Shown here piece after piece: positions 1 through 6,979 of a stretch of DNA of 64,000 nucleotides; the first letter of the stretch is position 1, and every line of letters starts with the position of its first letter. The stretch is from assembly GCF_024054565.1 (NCBI RefSeq), contig NZ_JAMXLR010000004.1, positions 1 to 64,000 of the forward strand. Direction: 5' to 3'. This stretch comes from Aeoliella straminimaris (GTDB taxonomy: Bacteria; Planctomycetota; Planctomycetia; Pirellulales; Lacipirellulaceae). Under the pieces are notes generated by a model that searched no databases, was not told the DNA's origin, and was given only the letters and a program-made list of their open reading frames with translations. The translations under genes were made by a program, and so were the position numbers.

Positions 1-84
1 AACATCGCGCGAGAGCAGCTTGCAAGCCATCCGGTGCGAGAGCAACTGGAACGGCTGGTGGAGTCTGTAGACAGTTCGGAATAA
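1..84 (+). CDS. C-terminal end of an unidentified protein (cut by window start)
   Basis: An open frame runs from base 1 to a TAA at 82-84 and encodes 27 residues ending ERLVESVDSSE. The residues are mostly charged and helical in character. The start lies outside the window, so nothing can be said about function. It is convergent with the minus-strand gene ending at 104, leaving only 19 bases between the two stops. That it is coding is an inference from the open frame and the tight convergent spacing. Confidence 0.45.
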   Translation, partial: NIAREQLASHPVREQLERLVESVDSSE

Positions 85-103
85 CAGCACGTCACGCATC
101 CTG

Positions 104-625
104 TCAAAAATCGAATACGTCGCAGAAGTACAACGTATCTTCATCCAGGTCGTGTAGCAGGATGTAGCGAGAGCAATCGCCAATGCCCGGCCACGCATAC
201 ATTTCCTGGCGACTTGGTCCCGGCGTCTTCAACCAATCTCTGGGCATGTAAGCCCAAAAGTCGCCATTCTGTGGATCTGCTGGAGCCAGTGGAACCAAAT
301 TCCAGTGCTGGATGATGCGCTGTTTCGCATCGTTTCCCGCGTTGAGTTTCCAGAAGAAAGCCCACCCCCAACCATCGCTGTGTCGATAGGCCGTGATCTT
401 GAGATCGTCCTGTCCCGCCTGCTCAGCCGCTTCCAGCACGCGACGAGTCTCATCAGGCCAATGCTCACGGTTCTCGACGAGCCCAGGCCCCCAACGCAGT
501 TGGTACGCTCGCTGGCTGGCCTCGTACTTTCGCCAAGTCAAGCCCACTGTGGCGAAGCACACGGCCGACATGGTGATCCATTTTAGAAGAGACCACAGCG
601 AAAAGTGGGGAGACGACTCACTCAC
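104..625 (-). CDS. Small membrane-anchored protein, unknown function
   Basis: This encodes 173 residues from a GTG start preceded by GAGG. One hydrophobic segment lies at about residues 13-31 (LLKWITMSAVCFATVGLTW), followed by a soluble, Trp-rich domain rich in acidic residues toward the end (HDLDEDTLYFCDVFDF). The topology suggests a single-pass protein with the C-terminal domain outside the membrane. It starts 7 bases after the stop of the upstream gene at 633, so the two are almost certainly co-transcribed. I recognise no family or catalytic motif. Confidence 0.65.
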   Translation of the reverse strand: MSESSPHFSLWSLLKWITMSAVCFATVGLTWRKYEASQRAYQLRWGPGLVENREHWPDETRRVLEAAEQAGQDDLKITAYRHSDGWGWAFFWKLNAGNDAKQRIIQHWNLVPLAPADPQNGDFWAYMPRDWLKTPGPSRQEMYAWPGIGDCSRYILLHDLDEDTLYFCDVFDF

Positions 626-632
626 CGATACC

Positions 633-1169
633 TCACTCCGACTGCTCTTGAAGTTGCTTTGCCCTTCTCGCCAGGTCTGCCTCGCGGTCCGGCGGCTCGC
701 CCACGACGATCGTTGTTGCCGGCAATCTCTGCCGCAGTTGCTCGACTACTACTGGCGAAAGCAAGCTGTATCCAAGCTCGAGCTCCTTCAATTCGGAAAA
801 TGCCGCGAGTTGCTCGACTGTTTCGTCGTCGATTGGAACGTCGCTGAACCATCTGCAGTGAAGGCATAGCTTGGTCAGACGGAAAAAAGCTCTATTCTCG
901 TTCGAAACCAACAGTGACTTTACCATACCTGGCGGTCCCTGCCATTCGAATTCGGCACGCCCCGACAACCCCACGCCACACATCGGCACAAGGTCTTCCT
1001 CGTAGGCTTCGTAAATGTAGCCGCCTAGATTGGCTTCTAGTGTCTTGAGTGCTACCAATTCACGTTGCCGCTGCCGAGCCGCCCAGGAATACCAACCGGC
1101 AAGACATGCCACCACGGTCACCAGAAGCAGCAGTTCTCGCAGACGGAAGCGTAGCAGTTTGCGAAGCAT
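633..1169 (-). CDS. Small anchored protein with planctomycete RFxLR membrane motif and LRR-like tail
   Basis: This encodes 178 residues. The N-terminus RFRLRELLLLVTVVACLAGW (about residues 7-26) is the short Arg-Phe-x-Leu-Arg plus hydrophobic helix found at the start of many planctomycete proteins of unknown role. The C-terminal half carries a leucine-rich-repeat-like stretch (residues about 122-155, ELKELELGYSLL then LRQRLPATTIVVG). It is probably a membrane-anchored, non-enzymatic surface or periplasmic protein. It sits 45 bases downstream of the radical SAM gene and 7 bases upstream of the next small anchored gene. Family assignment is by pattern only. Confidence 0.65.
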   Translation of the reverse strand: MLRKLLRFRLRELLLLVTVVACLAGWYSWAARQRQRELVALKTLEANLGGYIYEAYEEDLVPMCGVGLSGRAEFEWQGPPGMVKSLLVSNENRAFFRLTKLCLHCRWFSDVPIDDETVEQLAAFSELKELELGYSLLSPVVVEQLRQRLPATTIVVGEPPDREADLARRAKQLQEQSE

Positions 1170-1214
1170 TTGCCGCTCTCCGCTGGAGTGGAGTTGGTGA
1201 CTTAGCGACCGACA

Positions 1215-2522
1215 CTAAGTGTACCGCACCCCCTGATGCTCCGCTTCGAAGAACGCCGGCAGCAAACTGTCGACGCGGAGCAAACCATCGCGGGTCAAGC
1301 GAATGCGGTCCTCGTCTAGATTCGCGAGACCCTCACCCGAGTATTGCTGCCACACCGGCTGCCAGTGCTCGAGGATGTCGACGTCGTACTTATCCTGGAA
1401 ATAGGCAGGGTCGAGCCAGCCTTTTTTAAGCTGCAGAATCATCTCCCGCACCAGGGCCTGGTGCGGCGTAATTTTCAGGGCCCGGCCAATGGGCAGTTCG
1501 CTCGCGTCGCCGTCGGCGTCGAGGCGGCCGACGTACTTGTCCCATTCCGGCTCGTTCTGGTAGTGCACCCCGGAGACGTGCCCAAAGCTGGCGATACCGG
1601 TGGCCAGCAAATCACTACCCCGCCACAGATTGTCGCGGTAGCTGAACTCTACACCGGGCTTGACCATCGTGTAGGCGCTCGAGGTGACGTAGCCCGCGTC
1701 CTGCAGCTGGTCGAACGCCCAGGTCAGCCAGTCGCGTTTGGTTTCCCAGTCGGCCACGGGCGACTCGATATCGCCGCCCAGGATGTCCTTGGAGTACACG
1801 GTGTTGAACGGCAGTTCCATCTGGTAGATCGTCACGCTATCGGGATCCATGTCGATCGCCCGCCGCACGGCGTCCTGCCACTTCTCGGTAGTGTCGCCGA
1901 CCATGCCGCTAATCAGGTCGATGTTCACGCTGTCGAACCCGGCCGCTTCAATCCAGGGCCAGGCCTTAAAGATTTCGGGCGACTGGTGGGCACGGCCATT
2001 GTCTTCGAGAATCTTGTCGTCAAAGTGCTCGACGCCGAGGCTCAGCCGGGTAACGCCAATCTCCTTGAGTGTCTGAACCTTGGCTTCCGAGAGCGTGCCC
2101 GGCTCGCACTCGAACGTGACCTCCTCGGCCAGGCTCCAGTCGATGTTCGCCCGCAGTCGATCGACGAGTCCATGCAACTGCCGGCTCGAAAGGAACGATG
2201 GTGTACCGCCGCCAAAATACACGAATCGGAACGGTCGCCCACCCATAGCCGGCAATTTGCTTACCAGTTCGATTTCGCGCGACAAAGCGGCGAGGTACTC
2301 TTCGACTTCTTTGGCATTGCGGTCGGTGAACACCTTGAAGTAGCAGAACTTGCACCGTTTGCGACAGAACGGAATGTGCAAATACAACCCCAGCGGCACC
2401 TCGGCCGGCGGGGAATTGAGCGCCGCAAGCGCATCGCCCACGTTGTCCCGCGACCATTGCGAAAACGGCGGGTAGTTGCTGATGAAATAAGAGCCGACTT
2501 CGGTTTTGGTAGATTCAGACAT
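1215..2522 (-). CDS. Radical SAM protein of the HemN/HemW coproporphyrinogen oxidase type
   Basis: This encodes 435 residues from the ATG that begins MSESTKTEV; an in-frame ATG nine codons upstream is less likely because it lies at the edge of a repeat. The motif HIPFCRKRCKFC supplies the CxxxCxxC cysteines (about C53, C57, C60) for the [4Fe-4S] cluster, followed by FGGGTPS (about 101-107), the glycine-rich SAM-binding strand typical of the family. Known relatives are the oxygen-independent coproporphyrinogen oxidase HemN and the heme chaperone HemW. The residue after the third Cys is Tyr (CKFCYF), so the extra fourth Cys of HemN is absent, which favours a HemW-like or other family member. 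No other heme genes are nearby, so the substrate is open. Confidence 0.8.
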   Translation of the reverse strand: MSESTKTEVGSYFISNYPPFSQWSRDNVGDALAALNSPPAEVPLGLYLHIPFCRKRCKFCYFKVFTDRNAKEVEEYLAALSREIELVSKLPAMGGRPFRFVYFGGGTPSFLSSRQLHGLVDRLRANIDWSLAEEVTFECEPGTLSEAKVQTLKEIGVTRLSLGVEHFDDKILEDNGRAHQSPEIFKAWPWIEAAGFDSVNIDLISGMVGDTTEKWQDAVRRAIDMDPDSVTIYQMELPFNTVYSKDILGGDIESPVADWETKRDWLTWAFDQLQDAGYVTSSAYTMVKPGVEFSYRDNLWRGSDLLATGIASFGHVSGVHYQNEPEWDKYVGRLDADGDASELPIGRALKITPHQALVREMILQLKKGWLDPAYFQDKYDVDILEHWQPVWQQYSGEGLANLDEDRIRLTRDGLLRVDSLLPAFFEAEHQGVRYT

Positions 2523-2545
2523 TTGGCAGCCACGGATAAATTTAG

Positions 2546-2574
2546 CCACAGATCAACACAGATTAACACAGATG
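2546..2574. repeat. Left inverted repeat of the GxxExxY cassette
   Basis: A 29-base repeat made of three ten-base steps of the form CACAGATNAA. It is the inverted partner of 2952-2980, matching at 26 of 29 positions, with the differences at the variable base after each CACAGAT. It lies just beyond the 3' end of the GxxExxY gene. Confidence 0.75.
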
Positions 2575-2587
2575 CTTTGCAGCATAG

Positions 2588-2974
2588 CTAATCGTAGACC
2601 AGGCGTTTGACTTGAACCTTAGGCTGACCAAAATTTAGCAGCAGACCAACGCGATTGTCGGTTGCGCGCAGGTAGTTGATGGACTGTGCAACATGCGAAT
2701 CGTCTATGGCTCGAACATGCTTCAGTTCCACTACAACTATGTTTTCGACCAGGAGATCGACATAGTACTCACCGACGACTACTCCATCATAATGCACAAC
2801 GAGGGGGTGTTGCTGGCTAACCATCAATCCAGACTTTCGGAGTTCGTAGGCGAGTGCGTTCTCATACACCTTCTCGAGAAATCCAACTCCCAGTGTATTC
2901 GATACTTGGAACGCGCAGCCGATGACCATCTCGGTAATCTCGTTCACTTCAAATCTGTGTTTATCTGTGTTCAT
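2588..2974 (-). CDS. GxxExxY protein (PD-(D/E)XK-like family)
   Basis: This encodes 128 residues. The name-giving motif is GFLEKVYENAL (about residues 33-43), and the later DLLVEN...VVVELK stretch fits the D...ExK core of the PD-(D/E)XK nuclease fold to which the family is usually assigned; biochemical activity of the family is not established. The chosen start gives MNTDKHRF at the N-terminus. This ATG lies inside the right inverted repeat, so the repeat itself supplies the start codon and first residues. A longer frame to 3025 would overlap the neighbouring propeller gene and is rejected. It is inserted between unrelated minus-strand genes, consistent with a mobile or recently acquired cassette. 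Confidence 0.8.
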   Translation of the reverse strand: MNTDKHRFEVNEITEMVIGCAFQVSNTLGVGFLEKVYENALAYELRKSGLMVSQQHPLVVHYDGVVVGEYYVDLLVENIVVVELKHVRAIDDSHVAQSINYLRATDNRVGLLLNFGQPKVQVKRLVYD

Positions 2975-2980
2975 CTGTGG
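2952..2980. repeat. Right inverted repeat, containing the GxxExxY start codon
   Basis: On the minus strand this reads as three ten-base CACAGATNAA steps, the mirror of 2546-2574 with three mismatches in 29. The ATG of the GxxExxY gene (2972-2974) is inside it, so the repeat is translated as MNTDKHR. Confidence 0.75.
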
Positions 2981-3008
2981 CAATTGCGTCTGCTGCGACC
3001 AACTTCGG

Positions 3009-4133
3009 CTAGTTCTTCTCTCCAAAGCAGTAAAGGGTGCCGTCGGTGTTGGCGATTAGCAGTTTGCTATCGACCACCACCGGCGAAGCGACGAAATGTC
3101 CGCCGGCGTCGTAGGTCCAGGTAGCCTCGCCCGACTGGAGGTCGATGGCGTGCAGCTTGCCTCGCTGCGTGGCGGCGATGGCCACGTTGCCAGCGATGAT
3201 GGGAGAGCTTTCCACGCGTGTACGGGTGGGGAACGTCCACTTGCGGTTGCCGGACTCAATGTCCACGGCAAACACCGCCTTACCCTGGCTGCCGTAGACC
3301 GCCAGTTTGTCGGTCACCGCTGCGGCCGTGCGAATGCCCTGCTTGCGGCGTTGGTCGATATAGGTCCACAGCACCTTCATCGGCTCCTGGGCAGTGTCGA
3401 TGGCATAGAAGGTACCTTGCTCGGTACCAAAATACACCTTCGAACCACGAGCCGCCGGCGTGCTACCCGTGGGCCCGTCGATGTCGAGCGTCGTCACTTC
3501 TTTCGCGGTGGTAACGTCAATGCCATGCAGTTGACCATCGCAACCAGCCAGCATGGCCCGCCCATCGACGATGGTGGGCGTGCAGCGTAGCGGCGCGTCG
3601 ATCACGAACTCGTTCAGCTGCTTGCCATTGTCGGCGTTGTGAATGGTGAAGGTGCCTGCCTCGGTGGTGACGAGCACCTTTTCGTCGGTCACCAGCGGTC
3701 CGGCCATGACTTCGGCTTTGAGTGTTACCTTCCAACGCTCCTTGCCATCGGCCAATGCCAAACAGCGCAGATCGCCATTAAAGTCGCCCACGAACAGTCG
3801 ATCGCCATCGATGGCTGCAGGCGACAGAAATCCAGTATCTTCGAACTCTTGGGTCCAGACAGCTTTGCCCGTAGCCATATCGATGGCGTGAAACGTTCCG
3901 TCGACATCGCCCAGATAGGCAATGCCATCCTTTACCACGGCTGTAGCCTCAAACGCACCATCTTCGAGTTCGTAGCGCCAAAGCACTTCGGGCGAAGCGG
4001 GTAGGCTGCTCGACGCCACACCGGTTGAATTGAAATCTCCGCGGGCCACCAGCCAATCTTCGGCCAAGCACACGGGGGCAACGAGTAGCAGGATTGCAGA
4101 AACGGCGGATGCCTGAATTCTCAACCTATTCAT
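3009..4133 (-). CDS. Secreted PQQ-type beta-propeller repeat protein
   Basis: This encodes 374 residues starting MNRLRIQASAVSAILLLV, a signal peptide ending near PVCLA. The mature protein is built of repeated blade motifs such as GDVDGTFHAIDMATGKAVW, GDFNGDLRCLALADGKERW and GTEQGTFYAIDTA, the pattern of PQQ-repeat propellers like BamB. No quinoprotein dehydrogenase ligand set is obvious, so it is more likely a binding or scaffold protein than an enzyme. The start overlaps the stop of the upstream alcohol dehydrogenase (ATGAATAG), indicating translational coupling; an ATG 12 codons earlier is less likely because it would spoil the signal peptide. Its link to the dehydrogenase is suggested only by this coupling. 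Confidence 0.8.
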   Translation of the reverse strand: MNRLRIQASAVSAILLLVAPVCLAEDWLVARGDFNSTGVASSSLPASPEVLWRYELEDGAFEATAVVKDGIAYLGDVDGTFHAIDMATGKAVWTQEFEDTGFLSPAAIDGDRLFVGDFNGDLRCLALADGKERWKVTLKAEVMAGPLVTDEKVLVTTEAGTFTIHNADNGKQLNEFVIDAPLRCTPTIVDGRAMLAGCDGQLHGIDVTTAKEVTTLDIDGPTGSTPAARGSKVYFGTEQGTFYAIDTAQEPMKVLWTYIDQRRKQGIRTAAAVTDKLAVYGSQGKAVFAVDIESGNRKWTFPTRTRVESSPIIAGNVAIAATQRGKLHAIDLQSGEATWTYDAGGHFVASPVVVDSKLLIANTDGTLYCFGEKN

Positions 4134-5241
4134 ACGCAGCCTCGTAGATAAACAGATAATCTTGCTCACTCAATTCGATAGGATTGAAAGTGCCTGTCCA
4201 CTGTTTCGTGGCGGCAACCGCCAGGTGCTCCAGCCGGTGGCGTTCGATGCCTCGCTCCTGTAGTGTACCCGCCAGACCGGCCTGGCGAGCAAGTTGAGCG
4301 ACAAAATCGGCTAGCGCAGAGGGACTTTGGGACGATAAATCTTCGTACCACGGCCCGACACTTTGGGCGTTGTGCCGAATAATGTGCGGCAGCATCAGTC
4401 CCACCGCCTCGCCGTGCACGACACCATATTCGGCCGTCAATGGGTTCGCCGAGGCATGCGCGGACCCAAGCATCGAGTTCTCAATCGCCAGTCCCGCGAA
4501 CATTGCACCGAGCTGCATATCGCACCGCGCCTGCAGATTGTCGGGCTCGGCCAGTATCCGCGGCAAGGCGGGCGACAACAGCGCCCACGCCTCGCGACTA
4601 TAAGCCACCGACATCGCGTTGCGTTTCTTGGTAACGAACGTCTCGAGCGTGTGTGCCAGGGCGTCGATGCCGGTAAGCGCTGTAACTCGCTGGGGCTGCG
4701 TGAGTGTGAGCTCCGGATCCAACAACGCCACTCGGAACGCCGCCCGCTTATCTCCGCAGGCCATTTTGACGTGCGTCTCGGCATCGGAGATCAGCGCGAA
4801 CGACTGTGTCTCGCTGCCCGTACCAGACGTCGTGGGCACAGCGACCATCGGCAGCATGTCGGCCGTGGCTTTGCCGACACCCCAGTAGTCCTGCATTCGC
4901 CCTCCGCAGGAGTAGACAAAGTTGATCCCCTTCGCACAGTCCATGCTGCTACCACCGCCAATGGCGACGATGGCGTCGGGCGAAAAGTCGGTGGCCACGG
5001 CCAGCCCGGCATCAACGTTCTCGGTAGTAGGATTCTCCTGCAGCCCATCAAAGACGTGCGTCTCGAGCCCCGCCGTGTGTAGCGACTCCACGCCTCGCGC
5101 GGTGTGCCCCGCCTTCTCGATGCCCGGATCGGAAACCACGAGCACCCGCTTCACGCCAAGCGCAGCGGTGAGTGTTCCCAACTCGGCAATGCGGCCGGGG
5201 CCGTAGATGATTCGCGTTGGGCAGTGGAAATCAAAAGCCAT
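4126..5241 (-). CDS. Iron-containing (group III) alcohol dehydrogenase
   Basis: This encodes 371 residues from MAFDFHCPTRIIYGPG; the frame extends further upstream but through a non-coding hairpin repeat. The NAD(P)-binding motif GGGSSMDCAKG (about residues 91-101) and the metal-binding set in DALAHTLETF and the later AHA...HGEAVGLMLPHIIRHN are those of the group III family, which reduces aldehydes to alcohols or the reverse with a divalent metal. It follows an aldehyde dehydrogenase-like gene and a LuxE-like adenylating gene on the same strand, so it may act last in a carboxylate-to-alcohol route. Substrate is not predictable from sequence. Confidence 0.85.
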   Translation of the reverse strand: MAFDFHCPTRIIYGPGRIAELGTLTAALGVKRVLVVSDPGIEKAGHTARGVESLHTAGLETHVFDGLQENPTTENVDAGLAVATDFSPDAIVAIGGGSSMDCAKGINFVYSCGGRMQDYWGVGKATADMLPMVAVPTTSGTGSETQSFALISDAETHVKMACGDKRAAFRVALLDPELTLTQPQRVTALTGIDALAHTLETFVTKKRNAMSVAYSREAWALLSPALPRILAEPDNLQARCDMQLGAMFAGLAIENSMLGSAHASANPLTAEYGVVHGEAVGLMLPHIIRHNAQSVGPWYEDLSSQSPSALADFVAQLARQAGLAGTLQERGIERHRLEHLAVAATKQWTGTFNPIELSEQDYLFIYEAAYE

Positions 5242-5330
5242 GATTTTTTTGCCGCAGACGGAGGCGGGACGGCTGGGGTTTGGGGTGGTGCCGAGGTTCT
5301 TAAGGAGCAATGTCGCGAAGCGACGCTTAT

Positions 5331-5354
5331 CCCCCTCTCCCTTGCGGGGAGGGG
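5331..5354. repeat. Short GC-rich hairpin of intergenic-repeat type
   Basis: An imperfect palindrome, CCCCTCTCCC then TTGC then GGGGAGGGG, in the gap between the alcohol dehydrogenase and the aldehyde dehydrogenase genes. This word is widespread between genes in many bacteria as a REP-like element. It could form a transcript hairpin within the operon. Confidence 0.45.
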
Positions 5355-5409
5355 AACATGGCGTGTGCGCCTCGCAAGCGAATGGCAAAGCTGCTAAGCC
5401 AATTCACTT

Positions 5410-6828
5410 TCAACCAATCTGCAGCGCGCGGTTCTTGTACAGGAACTCGATCAAGTTCCCTTCGTGCGGTTGCAGCCAGTCGACTTGGGGGGTGGGGATC
5501 GGGCCGAGGTTCAAACGGTCGATTTCGGTGCAGGCAATCAAATCGCGGCGGAGTTCCTCGTCGTTCGTAACACCGGTGCAAATCAGCGAGTAGTCGATCG
5601 CGTCGATCATCTTGTCTTGCGGGCACTCGACCACGTTCACCATCGGGAACATGTATTCCTTGTTGCGAGAATCACTCTCAATGGATGCATGATGCAGCAC
5701 GACCGGTCGGATGTAGGCCACCGGGTCGCGTTCAACCAGCCGCTCGCCATATTGACTGGTCATATCGGTAACAAGCGATGCCTTCGCGTCGTTTTCAATG
5801 GCGCCCCAGATCGCCTTCGCGGCGCCTTCGATCGTGAAGGCGGCGAGTCCGGCGTTCGGATCGTCGGGCGGCAAAACTTCGATCGGGCCGAGCTTGGCCG
5901 CCAGGGCTTCGGCAATTTCTTTTGTGTGCCGCGAGGCGTAGATACTCGAGGTGTTCAGACAGCTGCGGCCGCCGTTGCGGTAGACGCTGTCGGCCATCAT
6001 GTCGACGTACTGCTCCCAGTCGTCGACGCAGTCGTCGCCCAGCAGAATCTTGGAAAAACCCGGTCCGTGGACCTGCACCTTGGGATTGCCCGAGTACTGC
6101 TGGACGGTTTGGGGGCCGCCAAAAATCATGCTGCGTCGGCAGCTGGAGAGGATCGCCCCGCCAATGTCCGCACCGGCACCGGGGTACAGGCAGAACGTTT
6201 CACGTGGGATGCCGGCTTCGACCATAGCAGAATAAACCCGGTAGGGCGTCCAAGGTTCCGATGAGCCGGGCTTCAGCACCAGGCCCATCTGCAGGGCGAT
6301 CACCGGAATCCATAGCGTATGCACGCCGGGCGAGTTCGACGGCAGCACCGCACCAAGGGCGTCGCACTGCGCCTGATAGCTGACCGTGACGCCACGTTCC
6401 TCTTCGCCGTAGCCACGTGCCAGAATATTAAGATCGAGCCCGCGGGTCAGGGCGTCGAGAATCGTATCGATGTTTTTCAGCACAAACGCGTTCTTGGTGA
6501 CGTTCGCCTGGCACATGGCGATCGGCATGCCAGTGGTGGCCGACTGCTGCTGGATGAAATCCTCGGGCGTCTGCTTCGAGTCGCCCACTTGGAGCGTGCC
6601 GGACTCGAACAACTCGCCCGCTTTCTTGCACATGGCGATCAGATCGGCCGGCGAGATCGCCTGCAGCGCGCGGCGGGCGAACTTCGCCTTCTTGGCATCC
6701 CGCTGCACGATCCCGGAACCCACGGTATGCACCCTGGCGACCGGCTCGCCGGTGTAGAAGTGCTTGACCTCGTCGATGTCGAGCGACTCGTAAGGCTCGC
6801 CCCAGCGGATGGCTTGTAGTTCGATCAT
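5410..6828 (-). CDS. Aldehyde dehydrogenase superfamily protein with altered active site
   Basis: This encodes 472 residues. Rossmann and catalytic features of the superfamily are visible: the oxyanion Asn in LPSNSPGVH (about N165), the cofactor Lys in GLVLKPGSSEPWTP (about K186) and the nucleophilic Cys in NGGRSCLNTSS (about C290). The usual ELGGK segment carrying the general-base Glu is replaced by VHGPGFSK (about 253-260). Loss of that Glu is expected in members that do not hydrolyse a thioester intermediate, such as acyl-CoA or acyl-enzyme reductases (LuxC is one example). With the LuxE-like gene upstream and the alcohol dehydrogenase downstream, reduction of an activated acid to an aldehyde is a reasonable inference. 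Ordinary aldehyde oxidation is not excluded. Confidence 0.8.
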   Translation of the reverse strand: MIELQAIRWGEPYESLDIDEVKHFYTGEPVARVHTVGSGIVQRDAKKAKFARRALQAISPADLIAMCKKAGELFESGTLQVGDSKQTPEDFIQQQSATTGMPIAMCQANVTKNAFVLKNIDTILDALTRGLDLNILARGYGEEERGVTVSYQAQCDALGAVLPSNSPGVHTLWIPVIALQMGLVLKPGSSEPWTPYRVYSAMVEAGIPRETFCLYPGAGADIGGAILSSCRRSMIFGGPQTVQQYSGNPKVQVHGPGFSKILLGDDCVDDWEQYVDMMADSVYRNGGRSCLNTSSIYASRHTKEIAEALAAKLGPIEVLPPDDPNAGLAAFTIEGAAKAIWGAIENDAKASLVTDMTSQYGERLVERDPVAYIRPVVLHHASIESDSRNKEYMFPMVNVVECPQDKMIDAIDYSLICTGVTNDEELRRDLIACTEIDRLNLGPIPTPQVDWLQPHEGNLIEFLYKNRALQIG

Positions 6829-6979
6829 TTTTGCGGAGGGGTCGGGATTCAGGGGTCAGGGAGTTATTGGGCCACGGATGAACCACATCACTCCAGGTGG
6901 CAAACCAGATTCTTCAGTCGCTTAGGCTCCCTCAGAATGACACAATCACGCTGCTCTGCGGGCGCTGTGTCCTCTGTGG
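6829..6979. other. Intergenic mosaic of short repeat-like words
   Basis: The 151 bases between the LuxE-like and aldehyde dehydrogenase genes contain no plausible gene. They hold GCCACGGATGAACCACA, CTCCCTCAGAATGACAC and GCTGTGTCCTCTGTGGC, words resembling dispersed intergenic repeats. The first is related to the CACAGAT repeats around the GxxExxY gene. Confidence 0.35.

Noticed and set aside
2588-3025. Longer GxxExxY frame starting at 3025
   Set aside because: It would overlap the propeller gene and read through the whole repeat; the ATG at 2974 gives the usual N-terminus.
6196-6210. parS-like half-site CGTTTCACGTGGGAT in the aldehyde dehydrogenase gene
   Set aside because: Only one arm matches and it lies within coding sequence, far from the parS cluster.
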